A stretch of DNA of 11,562 bases. Source: Alphaproteobacteria bacterium. Lineage in GTDB: Bacteria > Pseudomonadota > Alphaproteobacteria > Micropepsales > Micropepsaceae. The stretch is taken from contig QKCS01000273.1 of assembly GCA_003246795.1 (NCBI GenBank), forward strand, positions 1 to 11,562. The letters run 5' to 3'. The position numbers and the translations under genes are program-made. The first letter of the stretch is position 1. Every line of letters begins with the position of its first letter. Below, piece after piece: positions 4,686 to 11,562 of this stretch. The notes below the pieces were generated by a model. It was not told the origin of the DNA. It saw nothing but the letters and a program-made list of their open reading frames with translations, and did not search any database.

Positions 4686-7144
4686 GCGTGCGTTCCTTCG
4701 CGGACCGGCAGGCCAAACTTTCGGCGAGCGTCCGCAAAGGCGATCAGCCGATCTTCGACGCGCCGGTTGATCGTGCCGTTTGGATAGTTGCCGTCGCTTT
4801 GGCGTTCGCCAGCCGCCAGGCCGGTCAGGAGTTCGATGCCTTCGTCGATCGTGGCGACGGAGAAGATGTGGAACTTGCCGTCTTCGACCGCGGCGATGAC
4901 GTCGGGCCGAAGCATCAAGTGCTGCTCGTTCGCCTTCGGGATCATCACGCCGTGCGTTCCGTCGAGACCGCGGGCGCGGCAAAGCGCGTAGAAGCCTTCG
5001 ATCTTCTCGTTGACGCCGCCGATCGCTTGCACTTCGCCGCGCTGGTTGACGGAGCCGGTGACCGCGATGCTCTGGCGAATCGGGATATCGGCAAGCGCGG
5101 AAAGCAGCGCATAGAGTTCGGTCGACGAGGCGCTGTCGCCGTCGACGCCGCCGTAGGACTGTTCGAAGACCAGGCTCGCTTGGAGCGAAGTCGGGCGATC
5201 AAGCGCATAGCGGCTCGACAAGAACGAACTAAGGATCAAGACGCCTTTCGAGTGGAAAGGGCCGCCGAGTTCGACCTCGCGCTCGATATCGATGACTTGC
5301 CCTGTGCCGACGCGTACGCGCGCCGTGATCCGACTGGGCTTGCCGAAGCTGTAGCCGCCGAGTGAGAGCACGCTGAGGCCGTTGATTTGACCCACTTTCG
5401 CGTCCTTCGTGTCGATCAAGACGATGTCGCGCTCGACCATTTCCTGCATTCGCACGCGCACGCGCTCGTGGCGCCGCTCGATCGCCGCGATTGCCGCTTC
5501 GACGTCCGCAACCTCGATCACCTCGTGGCGCGCCTCGGCCGCGCGGAAATCGGCCTCGCGAAGGCGATCGGCCAATGTGCCGATGTGCAACGAAAGGCGG
5601 GCCGCGTCCTCGGCTTGTCGCCCGAGTTCTTCGATCGTGCGCGCGACCGCTTCAGCAGTGAGCGGCCGCAGCTTCTCGTGCTGAGCGATCGAACCGATCA
5701 GCTTCGCGTAGTCGGCGGTGACGGCGTCGGTCCAGCTCACCGTGTCCTCGAAATCGACGGCGACCTTGAAGAGTTCGGAAAAATCGGGATCAAGCGCGAA
5801 GAGCAGATGATAGAGCTGGCGGTCACCAAACAGAACGACCTTCGTCGCCAGTGGGATCGGATCGGGGTTGAGCGTGCGCGTGCTCATGATCGAAGCGCGG
5901 TCCATCGGCGATTCGATCGATACGTTGCGAGCGCGCAGCGATCGCTTCAGCATTTCCCATGCAAACGGCTCGAGCAGCAGACGCCTCGCGTCGATCAATA
6001 GGAAACCGCCGTTCGCGGTGTGAAGGCTCCCCGCACGGATGAGCGTGAAGTCGGTGAACAGCGCACCCATCTGCGCCTGTTGTTCGATGCGGCCGACGAG
6101 ATTGGCGATCGACGGGTTGTCCTCGACGACGACGGGCGCACCTTTGTCGCCCTTGATGCCGTTGGCGACTAGAACATTGACGCGGAACCGGCGAAACCGG
6201 GGGTCGTCCTCCATCACGATGTCGGCGACCGAAACACCGGGCATCACTTCTTCACGCTTGGCGGCCGTCGCCAGGCGAAAAAAGGCAGCGTGACGGATCA
6301 GTTCCTGCGTCGTTTCCTGGATGTGGGACTGCAGCTCGGGAAGGTCGGCGAAGTCGCGCGCAATGTCGCGCATGACATCGGTCACAGCGAGGCGCGCGTA
6401 CTCGCGGTCGAGTTCGCGTACACGCTGGCGGCGCTCGCGCTCCCAACCTGGCATGCGCTCCATCAAGACCGTGAGTTCGGCTTGAAGCGCCTCCATCTTC
6501 TCCGCGATCTGCTTGCGCTCATCTTCGGACAACGCGTTGAACGCCTCGGGCTTCATGACCTTGCCTTCGGCGACCGGCGCGAACGTGAAGCCGACAGGCG
6601 TGCGCAGCAGCGCGATGTTTTGCGCACGCGCGTTCTTGCTCAGCGCTTCGAAAGCTTGTTCCTGCTGTTCGTTGACGTCTTCGATCGCCGTGCGGCGACG
6701 GGTCTGGTATTCCTCACTGTCGAAGATCGCGGGGATGAGCGACAACAACTCGTCGATGACGTGGTCCATCGCCGCCTTGAAGCGGACGGCCCGGCCGGCC
6801 GGCAATGCAATGGCGCGCGGACGGTCCGACTGCGCGAAGTTCGCCACGTAGATCCAGTCGGGCGGCGGCGTCATGGCGGCTGCATATTTTTCGATGAGAC
6901 CGCGCACCGTGCCGTGGCGGGACGTGCCGCGTTCTCCCAAGACGAAGAGGTTGAAGCCGGGCTTGTCGATGCGGGCGCCGAGGTCCAGCGCTTCAAGCGC
7001 GCGCCCTTGGCCTATCAGGCCGTCGAAGGGCCTCAGTTCGGCCGTCGTCTTGAACGCGAATGTCTTCGGGTCGCAGCGCTTGCGTAAACGCGCCGGCGCT
7101 AGGCGGCGCGGGTGTTTGCCAAGATCGTGTTCGAGTTCAGCCAT
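4682..7144 (-). CDS. Lon-like serine protease with degenerate AAA module (AAA_32/LonC type)
   Basis: The product is 820 residues from ATG 7144. The C-terminal third is a Lon protease domain: YGGVDGDSASSTE carries the catalytic Ser671, and GGVNEKIEG carries Lys714. The 43-residue gap is the same as in classical Lon. The N-terminal two thirds correspond to the AAA_32-type module of Lon-like proteins, with a long charged helical insertion (about residues 145-260). The nucleotide-binding motifs are degenerate. The P-loop position reads GERGTSRHG (about 70-78), lacking the GK[ST] lysine, and the Walker B position reads FLLIDAR (about 381-387), lacking the usual Glu after Asp. No Lon substrate-binding N-domain is present. 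It probably degrades or trims unfolded cytoplasmic proteins, perhaps without ATP, as known for LonC proteases. A TTG at 7159 would add five residues; ATG 7144 is preferred because of the GGATAGGG just upstream. Confidence 0.9.
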   Translation of the reverse strand: MAELEHDLGKHPRRLAPARLRKRCDPKTFAFKTTAELRPFDGLIGQGRALEALDLGARIDKPGFNLFVLGERGTSRHGTVRGLIEKYAAAMTPPPDWIYVANFAQSDRPRAIALPAGRAVRFKAAMDHVIDELLSLIPAIFDSEEYQTRRRTAIEDVNEQQEQAFEALSKNARAQNIALLRTPVGFTFAPVAEGKVMKPEAFNALSEDERKQIAEKMEALQAELTVLMERMPGWERERRQRVRELDREYARLAVTDVMRDIARDFADLPELQSHIQETTQELIRHAAFFRLATAAKREEVMPGVSVADIVMEDDPRFRRFRVNVLVANGIKGDKGAPVVVEDNPSIANLVGRIEQQAQMGALFTDFTLIRAGSLHTANGGFLLIDARRLLLEPFAWEMLKRSLRARNVSIESPMDRASIMSTRTLNPDPIPLATKVVLFGDRQLYHLLFALDPDFSELFKVAVDFEDTVSWTDAVTADYAKLIGSIAQHEKLRPLTAEAVARTIEELGRQAEDAARLSLHIGTLADRLREADFRAAEARHEVIEVADVEAAIAAIERRHERVRVRMQEMVERDIVLIDTKDAKVGQINGLSVLSLGGYSFGKPSRITARVRVGTGQVIDIEREVELGGPFHSKGVLILSSFLSSRYALDRPTSLQASLVFEQSYGGVDGDSASSTELYALLSALADIPIRQSIAVTGSVNQRGEVQAIGGVNEKIEGFYALCRARGLDGTHGVMIPKANEQHLMLRPDVIAAVEDGKFHIFSVATIDEGIELLTGLAAGERQSDGNYPNGTINRRVEDRLIAFADARRKFGLPVREGTHA

Positions 7145-7147
7145 CGA

Positions 7148-7155
7148 CCCTATCC
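7148..7155 (-). promoter_or_regulatory. Ribosome binding site of the Lon-like gene
   Basis: GGATAGGG on the minus strand lies 3 bases before ATG 7144 (its GGA core is 8 bases away). It favours that ATG over the upstream in-frame TTG at 7159, which the same site partly follows. Confidence 0.6.
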
Positions 7156-7308
7156 GCAATGCGCTGACGGTGATTTGCTGCGCTGCAATAAGACTGATCC
7201 CGCGGCCGCGCCGTCCATGGGATCGGAACGAGAATAGAGCTTATGCGACCCTTGGCGCGCAACCGTGACGCCCCTCATAAAAAAGGGCAATGTGAGACCT
7301 ATCGACCT

Positions 7309-7337
7309 ATGACGGACCCGGAGGCGATGTCTATATT
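7309..7337 (+). promoter_or_regulatory. Putative sigma-70-type promoter of the 2-oxoacid oxidoreductase operon
   Basis: In the 260-base divergent region between the Lon-like gene and the oxidoreductase operon, ATGACG (7309-7314, 4 of 6 matches to TTGACA) and TATATT (7332-7337, 5 of 6 matches to TATAAT) are separated by 17 bases. Transcription would start near 7344, giving a leader of about 60 bases before ATG 7405. A second, weaker candidate on the same strand is TTGGCG (7252-7257) with CATAAA (7276-7281), spacer 18. No clear promoter was found by eye for the minus-strand Lon-like gene. Confidence 0.4.
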
Positions 7338-7359
7338 CCCTTGTGTCGTCGCCTGAAGG

Positions 7360-7369
7360 CTTCGCGAAG
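7360..7369. other. Palindrome CTTCGCGAAG in operon leader
   Basis: This is a perfect 10-base palindrome about 16 bases downstream of the predicted transcription start and 35 bases before the start codon. It is flanked by GCCT (7351-7354) and AGGC (7371-7374), which could extend a hairpin with an uneven internal loop. It could be an operator or an RNA stem, or chance in GC-rich DNA. Confidence 0.3.
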
Positions 7370-7404
7370 AAGGCCGCGCGATCGGGTGGAGGATTGCACG
7401 CACT

Positions 7405-9240
7405 ATGAGTATCGATGCCATTGATGCGCCGGCCGAATCTCAGCGGCCGGGCATGAAGGCCACGGACACCTCGAATCCCGATTACTTCCACAAAGTCGTC
7501 GATTGTCAGTGGGCCTGCCCCGCGCATACGCCCGTGCCCGAATACATCCGGTTGATCGCGGCGGGGCGCTACGCCGACGCGTTCATGATCAATTGGAAGT
7601 CGAACGTCTTTCCGGGCGTACTCGGGCGAACGTGCGACCGGCCCTGCGAACCGGCCTGCCGGCGCGGCCGCGTGGAGGCCGAGCCGGTGGCGATCTGCCG
7701 ATTGAAGCGGGTCGCGGCCGACAACAAGGGCGACATCCGGGCGCGCCTGCCCAAGCCCGCGGCGACGAAGAACGGCAAGCGGATTGCCCTGATCGGGGCG
7801 GGGCCGGCGTCGCTCACGGTCGCGCGCGACCTGCTGCCGCTCGGCTATCACGTCGTGATCTACGATCAGGATCCGTTCGCCGGCGGGATGATGCGCACGC
7901 AGATTCCGAAGTTTCGCCTGCCGGAAACGGTGTTGGACGAGGAGGTCGGCTACATCACCGACTTGAAGCCGGAGCTTCGTCTCGGCAAGCGCGTCGACAG
8001 TCTGAAGGCCGTGCTCGCCGAAGGCTATGACGCCGTCTTCGTGGGGTGCGGCGCGCCGCGCGGGCGTGACCTCGACATTCCGGGTCGCAAGGAAGCGGCG
8101 GCGAACATCCATATCGGGATCGATTGGCTGTCGTCGGTGTCGTTCGGGCACATCGAAAAGATCGGCAAGCGCGTGGTCGTGCTCGGCGGCGGCAACACGG
8201 CGATGGATTGCTGCCGCACGTCGCGGCGCTTGGGCGGCGAGAAAGTGGACGTCGTCGTCCGTTCCGGGTTCGAGGAGATGAAGGCCTCGCCCTGGGAAAA
8301 GGAAGACGCGATGCGCGAGGGCATCCCGATCCACAATTTCCTGGTGCCCAAGGAATTCACGCACATCAACGGCAAGCTGACCGGGGTCGTGTTCCAGAAG
8401 GTCAAGGCCGAATACGATGCGAAGGGCCGTCGTTCGCTCATTCCCTCGGGCGAGCCCGACGTGAAGATGGCGTGCGACGACGTGCTGGTCGCCGTCGGCC
8501 AAGAGAACGCGTTCCCTTGGATCGAGCGCGATGCCGGAATCGACTTCGACAAGTGGGGCATGCCCGCCGTCGACGAGGCGACCTATCAGTCGACGAACCC
8601 GAAGGTCTTCTTCGGCGGCGACGCGGCGTTCGGGCCGAAGAACATCATTTGGGCCGTCGCGCACGGGCATAGCGCGGCCATTTCGATCGACAATCTTTGC
8701 TCGGGCACGGACGTGAACGACCGGCCGCCGCCGCTTGTCAATCTGCTGAGCCAGAAGATGGGTATCCACGAGTGGTCGTACGACAACGACGTCGCGCTTG
8801 ACCTTCGCTACAAGGTGCCGCACCTCGCGAACGAGCAGGCGCTGAAGGATGTGCGCGCCGAAGTCGAACTCGGGTTCGATCGCGAGCTCGGCTACAAGGA
8901 GACGCAGCGCTGCCTGAACTGCGATGTGCAGACCGTGTTCCAGGCGAAGCTCTGCATCGAGTGCGACGCGTGCGTCGACATCTGCCCCGAAGATTGCATC
9001 ACGTTCACGGACAACGCCCCCGAGACCGAGTTGCGGCACCATTTGACGGCACCGGCGAAGAACACGACGCAGGACCTTTATATCGGCGACGGGTTGAAGA
9101 CGGGCCGCATCATGGCGAAGGACGAAGACCTTTGTCTGCATTGCGGGCTCTGCGCCGAGCGTTGCCCGACGGGCGCATGGGACATGCAGAAGTTCTTTCT
9201 TGAAACCGCGCAAGCAGGCGGATCATGCCAAAGCCGATAG
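7405..9240 (+). CDS. GltD-like NAD(P)H/FAD oxidoreductase with C-terminal 2x[4Fe-4S] ferredoxin domain
   Basis: The 611-residue product has three parts. Residues 34-98 form the N-terminal iron-sulfur domain of glutamate synthase small subunits, with Cys34, Cys38, Cys77, Cys81, Cys85 and Cys98 (CQWAC, then CDRPCEPAC). Next comes a GltD-type flavoprotein: FAD site IALIGAGPAS near 127-136 (the third Gly of GxGxxG is Ser), NAD(P) site VVLGGGNTAMDC near 258-269 and second FAD motif FFGGDAAFGP near 402-411. The C-terminal ferredoxin domain has two cluster motifs, CIECDACVDICP (517-528) and CLHCGLCAERCP (577-588), plus CLNC at 503-506. With KorA and KorB directly downstream, the ferredoxin part probably replaces the separate delta subunit and exchanges electrons between KorAB and NAD(P). 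It is not a glutamate synthase: no large subunit is present. GGAGG lies 12 bases before ATG 7405. Its end overlaps the next gene by 16 bases. Confidence 0.88.
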   Translation: MSIDAIDAPAESQRPGMKATDTSNPDYFHKVVDCQWACPAHTPVPEYIRLIAAGRYADAFMINWKSNVFPGVLGRTCDRPCEPACRRGRVEAEPVAICRLKRVAADNKGDIRARLPKPAATKNGKRIALIGAGPASLTVARDLLPLGYHVVIYDQDPFAGGMMRTQIPKFRLPETVLDEEVGYITDLKPELRLGKRVDSLKAVLAEGYDAVFVGCGAPRGRDLDIPGRKEAAANIHIGIDWLSSVSFGHIEKIGKRVVVLGGGNTAMDCCRTSRRLGGEKVDVVVRSGFEEMKASPWEKEDAMREGIPIHNFLVPKEFTHINGKLTGVVFQKVKAEYDAKGRRSLIPSGEPDVKMACDDVLVAVGQENAFPWIERDAGIDFDKWGMPAVDEATYQSTNPKVFFGGDAAFGPKNIIWAVAHGHSAAISIDNLCSGTDVNDRPPPLVNLLSQKMGIHEWSYDNDVALDLRYKVPHLANEQALKDVRAEVELGFDRELGYKETQRCLNCDVQTVFQAKLCIECDACVDICPEDCITFTDNAPETELRHHLTAPAKNTTQDLYIGDGLKTGRIMAKDEDLCLHCGLCAERCPTGAWDMQKFFLETAQAGGSCQSR

Positions 9241-11066
9241 AGGCGACGAACGACTTCGTCATCAAGTTCGCGAACGTCAACGGTTCGGGATCGGCAAGCG
9301 CGAACGAACTCTTCGCCCGGGCGACCTTGCGCATGGGCGTGCCCGTCGCGACGCGGAACATTTTCCCGTCGAACATTCAGGGCCTGCCCACCTGGTACGA
9401 GGTGCGCGTCTCGGGCGAGGGATGGATCGGCCGGCGCGGCGGCGTCGACCTGATGGTGCCGATGAACCCGCAGACCTGGGACAAGGATGTCGCTTCGATC
9501 GATCCCGGCGGCTACCTGTTTTATGACTCGACGAAGCCGCTGCCGCTCTCGAAGTTTCGCGACGACATCAACGTCATCGGCGTGCCGCTGACCGAGATTG
9601 CGAACAAGCGCTGGGAATTACCGCGCGACCGGCAGCTGCTAAAGAATATGGTCTATGTCGGCGCGCTGGGCGAATTGCTCGACATGGACCACGACGTGCT
9701 CGTCAGGCTGGTCAGCGAGCAATATGCGGGCAAAGACCGGCTCATTAAGCCGAACACGGAGGCGTTGGGCCTCGGGCGCGACTATGTGCGCCATAACTTG
9801 AAAAACATGTGCGGGCTATCGGTGAAGCGCTCGGAAAAAGTGGGCGATCAGATCTTCATCGATGGCAACGACGCGGCTGCGTTGGGTTGCGTCTACGGCG
9901 GGGCGACGATCGCCGCGTGGTATCCGATCACGCCCTCGACCTCGATGGCGGAGGCGTTCGCGAAGCATTGCAAGAAGCTGCGCGTCGATCCCGAGACCAA
10001 GAAGAACCGCTTTGCGATCATCCAATCGGAGGACGAACTCTCGGCGATCGGCTCGGTGATCGGCGCGGGCTGGAACGGCGCGCGCGCCTTCACGGCCACG
10101 TCGGGTCCGGGTATCTCGTTGATGCAGGAGTTTCTTGGACTTTCGTACTTCGCGGAGATCCCGGCGGTGATCTTCGACATCCAGCGTGGTGGGCCGTCGA
10201 CCGGCATGCCGACGCGCACGCAGCAGTCGGATCTGAAGATTTGCGCCTATGCGGGTCATGGCGACACGAAGCACGTGGTGCTTCTGCCGGAGGATCCGGG
10301 CGAGGCGTTCGATTTCGCGGCGCAGTCGTTCGATCTCGCCGACCGGTTGCAGTCGCCGATCTTCGTTCTGCTCGATCTCGATATCGGCATGAACGATTGG
10401 CTGACGAAGCCGTTGAAATGGGACGACGCGCGCGAATTGGACCGCGGCAAAGTGATGACGTTCGAGGACCTGGAGGCCGGGAAAGAATTCGGCCGCTACC
10501 TCGACGTCGACGGTGACGGCATTCCCTATCGTACTTTGCCGGGCACACATCCGACGAAGGGCGCCTATTTCACGCGCGGCACGTCGCGCAACCGCTACGC
10601 CAAGTATTCCGAAGAGGGCGTCGACTACGTCGACAACATGCAGCGGCTCTTGCGCAAGCTCGATACGGCGAAACGGCTGGTTCCGGCGCCGGTCATCCGT
10701 ACCGCCGACCAGCCGACGCGCTACGGCGTGATCTACTTCGGCTCGACGTCGGCGGCGATGGAAGAGGCGCTGGCGAAACTCGACGCGCAAGGCATCAATC
10801 TGGACACCATGCGCATCCGTGCATTCCCGTTCGCGGACGAGGTCATCGACTTCGTCAATCATCACGACCAGGTCTTCGTCGTGGAGCAAAACCGCGACGC
10901 ACAGATGCGGATGCTGCTGGTCAACGAGGGCGCGATCGACCCCGCGCGCTTCATCTCGATCCTGCACTATGACGGCACGCCGATCACGGCGCGCTTCATC
11001 ACCAAAGAAATCGCGGAACGGCTGAAGGCCTTCGGCAAGCCGACGCGCAGGAAAGTGGCGTTATGA
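9225..11066 (+). CDS. korA: 2-oxoacid:acceptor oxidoreductase, fused gamma-alpha subunit
   Basis: The 613-residue product is a KorA-type fusion. Residues about 10-190 form the gamma domain (FVIKFANVNGSGSASANELFARA, with the family's G.GG region altered to GSGSAS). Residues about 208-440 form the pyrimidine-binding domain, with AAWYPITPSTSMAE (231-243), IIQSEDELSAIG (265-276), ATSGPGISLM (291-300) and GPSTGMPTRTQQSDL (323-337). The final part is the transketolase-C-like domain (TRYGVIYFGSTSAAMEEAL, then FVVEQNRDAQMR). With KorB it oxidatively decarboxylates a 2-oxoacid to acyl-CoA using thiamine diphosphate; 2-oxoglutarate is the best guess from the YPITPST motif and gamma-alpha order, but pyruvate or branched-chain acids are not excluded. 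AGGCGGA precedes ATG 9225, inside the end of the upstream gene. Its TGA overlaps the korB start (ATGA). Confidence 0.92.
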   Translation: MPKPIEATNDFVIKFANVNGSGSASANELFARATLRMGVPVATRNIFPSNIQGLPTWYEVRVSGEGWIGRRGGVDLMVPMNPQTWDKDVASIDPGGYLFYDSTKPLPLSKFRDDINVIGVPLTEIANKRWELPRDRQLLKNMVYVGALGELLDMDHDVLVRLVSEQYAGKDRLIKPNTEALGLGRDYVRHNLKNMCGLSVKRSEKVGDQIFIDGNDAAALGCVYGGATIAAWYPITPSTSMAEAFAKHCKKLRVDPETKKNRFAIIQSEDELSAIGSVIGAGWNGARAFTATSGPGISLMQEFLGLSYFAEIPAVIFDIQRGGPSTGMPTRTQQSDLKICAYAGHGDTKHVVLLPEDPGEAFDFAAQSFDLADRLQSPIFVLLDLDIGMNDWLTKPLKWDDARELDRGKVMTFEDLEAGKEFGRYLDVDGDGIPYRTLPGTHPTKGAYFTRGTSRNRYAKYSEEGVDYVDNMQRLLRKLDTAKRLVPAPVIRTADQPTRYGVIYFGSTSAAMEEALAKLDAQGINLDTMRIRAFPFADEVIDFVNHHDQVFVVEQNRDAQMRMLLVNEGAIDPARFISILHYDGTPITARFITKEIAERLKAFGKPTRRKVAL

Positions 11067-11562
11067 CGTATCTTGCCAAACCGAAATTCCGCCATCCCGG
11101 CGCCGAGAAGAACGAACTGGGCTTCACGCATCGCGACTACGAAGGCGCGATCTCGACGCTGTGCGCGGGTTGCGGGCACGACTCGATTTCGGCGGCCCTG
11201 ATCCAAGCCTGCTTCGAACTGTCGATCGAACCGCATCGCGTGGCGAAGCTGTCGGGCATCGGCTGCTCGTCGAAGACGCCCGACTATTTCTTGGGCCAGA
11301 GCCACGGCTTCAACAGCGTGCATGGGCGCATGCCGTCGGTTCTGACGGGCGCCAATCTCGCGAACCGCAATCTGATCTATCTGGGCGTTTCGGGCGACGG
11401 AGACTCGGCGTCGATCGGGCTCGGGCAATTTGTGCATTGCATCCGCCGCGGCGTGAACATGGTCTACATCACCGAGAACAACGGCGTGTACGGACTGACG
11501 AAGGGGCAGTTCTCGGCGACGGCCGACCGCGGATCGAAGTCGAAGGCGGGCGGCACGAACAC
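11063..11562 (+). CDS. korB: 2-oxoacid:acceptor oxidoreductase beta subunit (partial, 3' end outside window)
   Basis: The frame starts at ATG 11063 (overlapping the korA stop as ATGA, with AGGAAAG upstream) and is open to the window edge, giving 166 complete codons of a protein that is usually about 280-350 residues. It carries cluster-binding cysteines in LCAGCGHD (Cys34, Cys37) and GIGCSSKTP (Cys68), the thiamine-diphosphate motif GDGDSASIGLGQF starting at residue 111 and ending in ENN at 138-140, and YGLTKGQFSAT just after. HGRMPSVLTGANLAN (87-101) is also typical of KorB. The Lys in GLTKGQ (GLTGGQ in many anaerobe enzymes) is, as I recall, the form found in KorB of aerobes such as mycobacteria. 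It forms the catalytic complex with KorA and probably receives or donates electrons through the ferredoxin domain of the first gene in the operon. Confidence 0.92.
   Translation, partial: MTYLAKPKFRHPGAEKNELGFTHRDYEGAISTLCAGCGHDSISAALIQACFELSIEPHRVAKLSGIGCSSKTPDYFLGQSHGFNSVHGRMPSVLTGANLANRNLIYLGVSGDGDSASIGLGQFVHCIRRGVNMVYITENNGVYGLTKGQFSATADRGSKSKAGGTN

Noticed and set aside
4092..7087. Several plus-strand frames of 186-265 codons opposite the Lon-like and partner genes
   Set aside because: They read as antisense of conserved protein sequence, lack ribosome binding sites and show no recognisable domains.
7270..7288. GCCCC...GGGC stem with an A-rich loop as a possible terminator
   Set aside because: The stem is only about four pairs with a ten-base loop and has no T-tract after it on either strand, too weak to call a terminator.
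7150..9213. A 687-codon open frame on the minus strand opposite the GltD-like gene
   Set aside because: The translation is Arg/His/Asp-rich without any domain signature, and the plus strand carries an unmistakable iron-sulfur flavoprotein. It is an antisense shadow caused by high-GC codon bias.
9816..10967. A 383-codon minus-strand open frame opposite korA
   Set aside because: It has low-complexity Arg-rich composition with no motifs, and korA motifs are clear on the plus strand. It is an antisense shadow.
1..11562. tRNA or rRNA genes, CRISPR arrays, insertion sequences, integrases or attachment repeats
   Set aside because: None was recognised on either strand. Apart from the 3148-3936 scar, the content is ordinary metabolic and housekeeping genes with uniform composition.

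Overview
The window is GC-rich DNA (roughly 62-65% GC by eye) with densely packed genes, stop/start overlaps and many GTG/ATG starts. Protein similarity as I recognise it (LldD-type dehydrogenase, LonC/AAA_32-type protease, fused KorA with KorB, small membrane proteins beside a YKPVLWNR-type membrane protein) suggests an alphaproteobacterial chromosome. I cannot name the genus. No tRNA, rRNA, CRISPR array, insertion sequence or phage gene is visible.

Layout. (1) Positions 1-527, minus strand: a tight group of three membrane-protein genes. Two encode very small proteins (75 and 38 aa); the third is the N-terminus of a larger membrane protein, probably a ferric-reductase-like/Rieske protein, cut by the window edge. 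(2) Positions 635-3151, plus strand: a secreted single-PDZ protein, a nitronate-monooxygenase-family flavoprotein and an FMN-dependent L-lactate dehydrogenase-type enzyme. The first two are probably co-translated. (3) Positions 3148-7144, minus strand, transcribed toward the previous block: a Lon-like protease (820 aa), an uncharacterised 250-aa protein with weak universal-stress resemblance, and the wreck of a sugar-nucleotide epimerase gene joined to the C-terminal half of a glycosyltransferase. These genes are chained by 4-base stop/start overlaps. (4) Positions 7405 to the end, plus strand, divergent from the Lon gene: a three-gene operon for a 2-oxoacid oxidoreductase. It comprises a GltD-like NAD(P)H/FAD oxidoreductase with a C-terminal two-cluster ferredoxin domain, a fused gamma-alpha KorA, and KorB, which runs off the window.

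How the genes fit together. The last operon looks like a self-contained enzyme in which KorAB oxidises a 2-oxoacid (probably 2-oxoglutarate) to the acyl-CoA. The ferredoxin domain that is normally a separate delta subunit is fused to a flavoprotein able to pass electrons to or from NAD(P). The Lon-like protein keeps the Ser-Lys protease dyad but has degenerate nucleotide-binding motifs, so it may act without ATP. The region around 3148-3936 is a gene-decay scar: one frameshift and one fusion junction can be read directly from the sequence.
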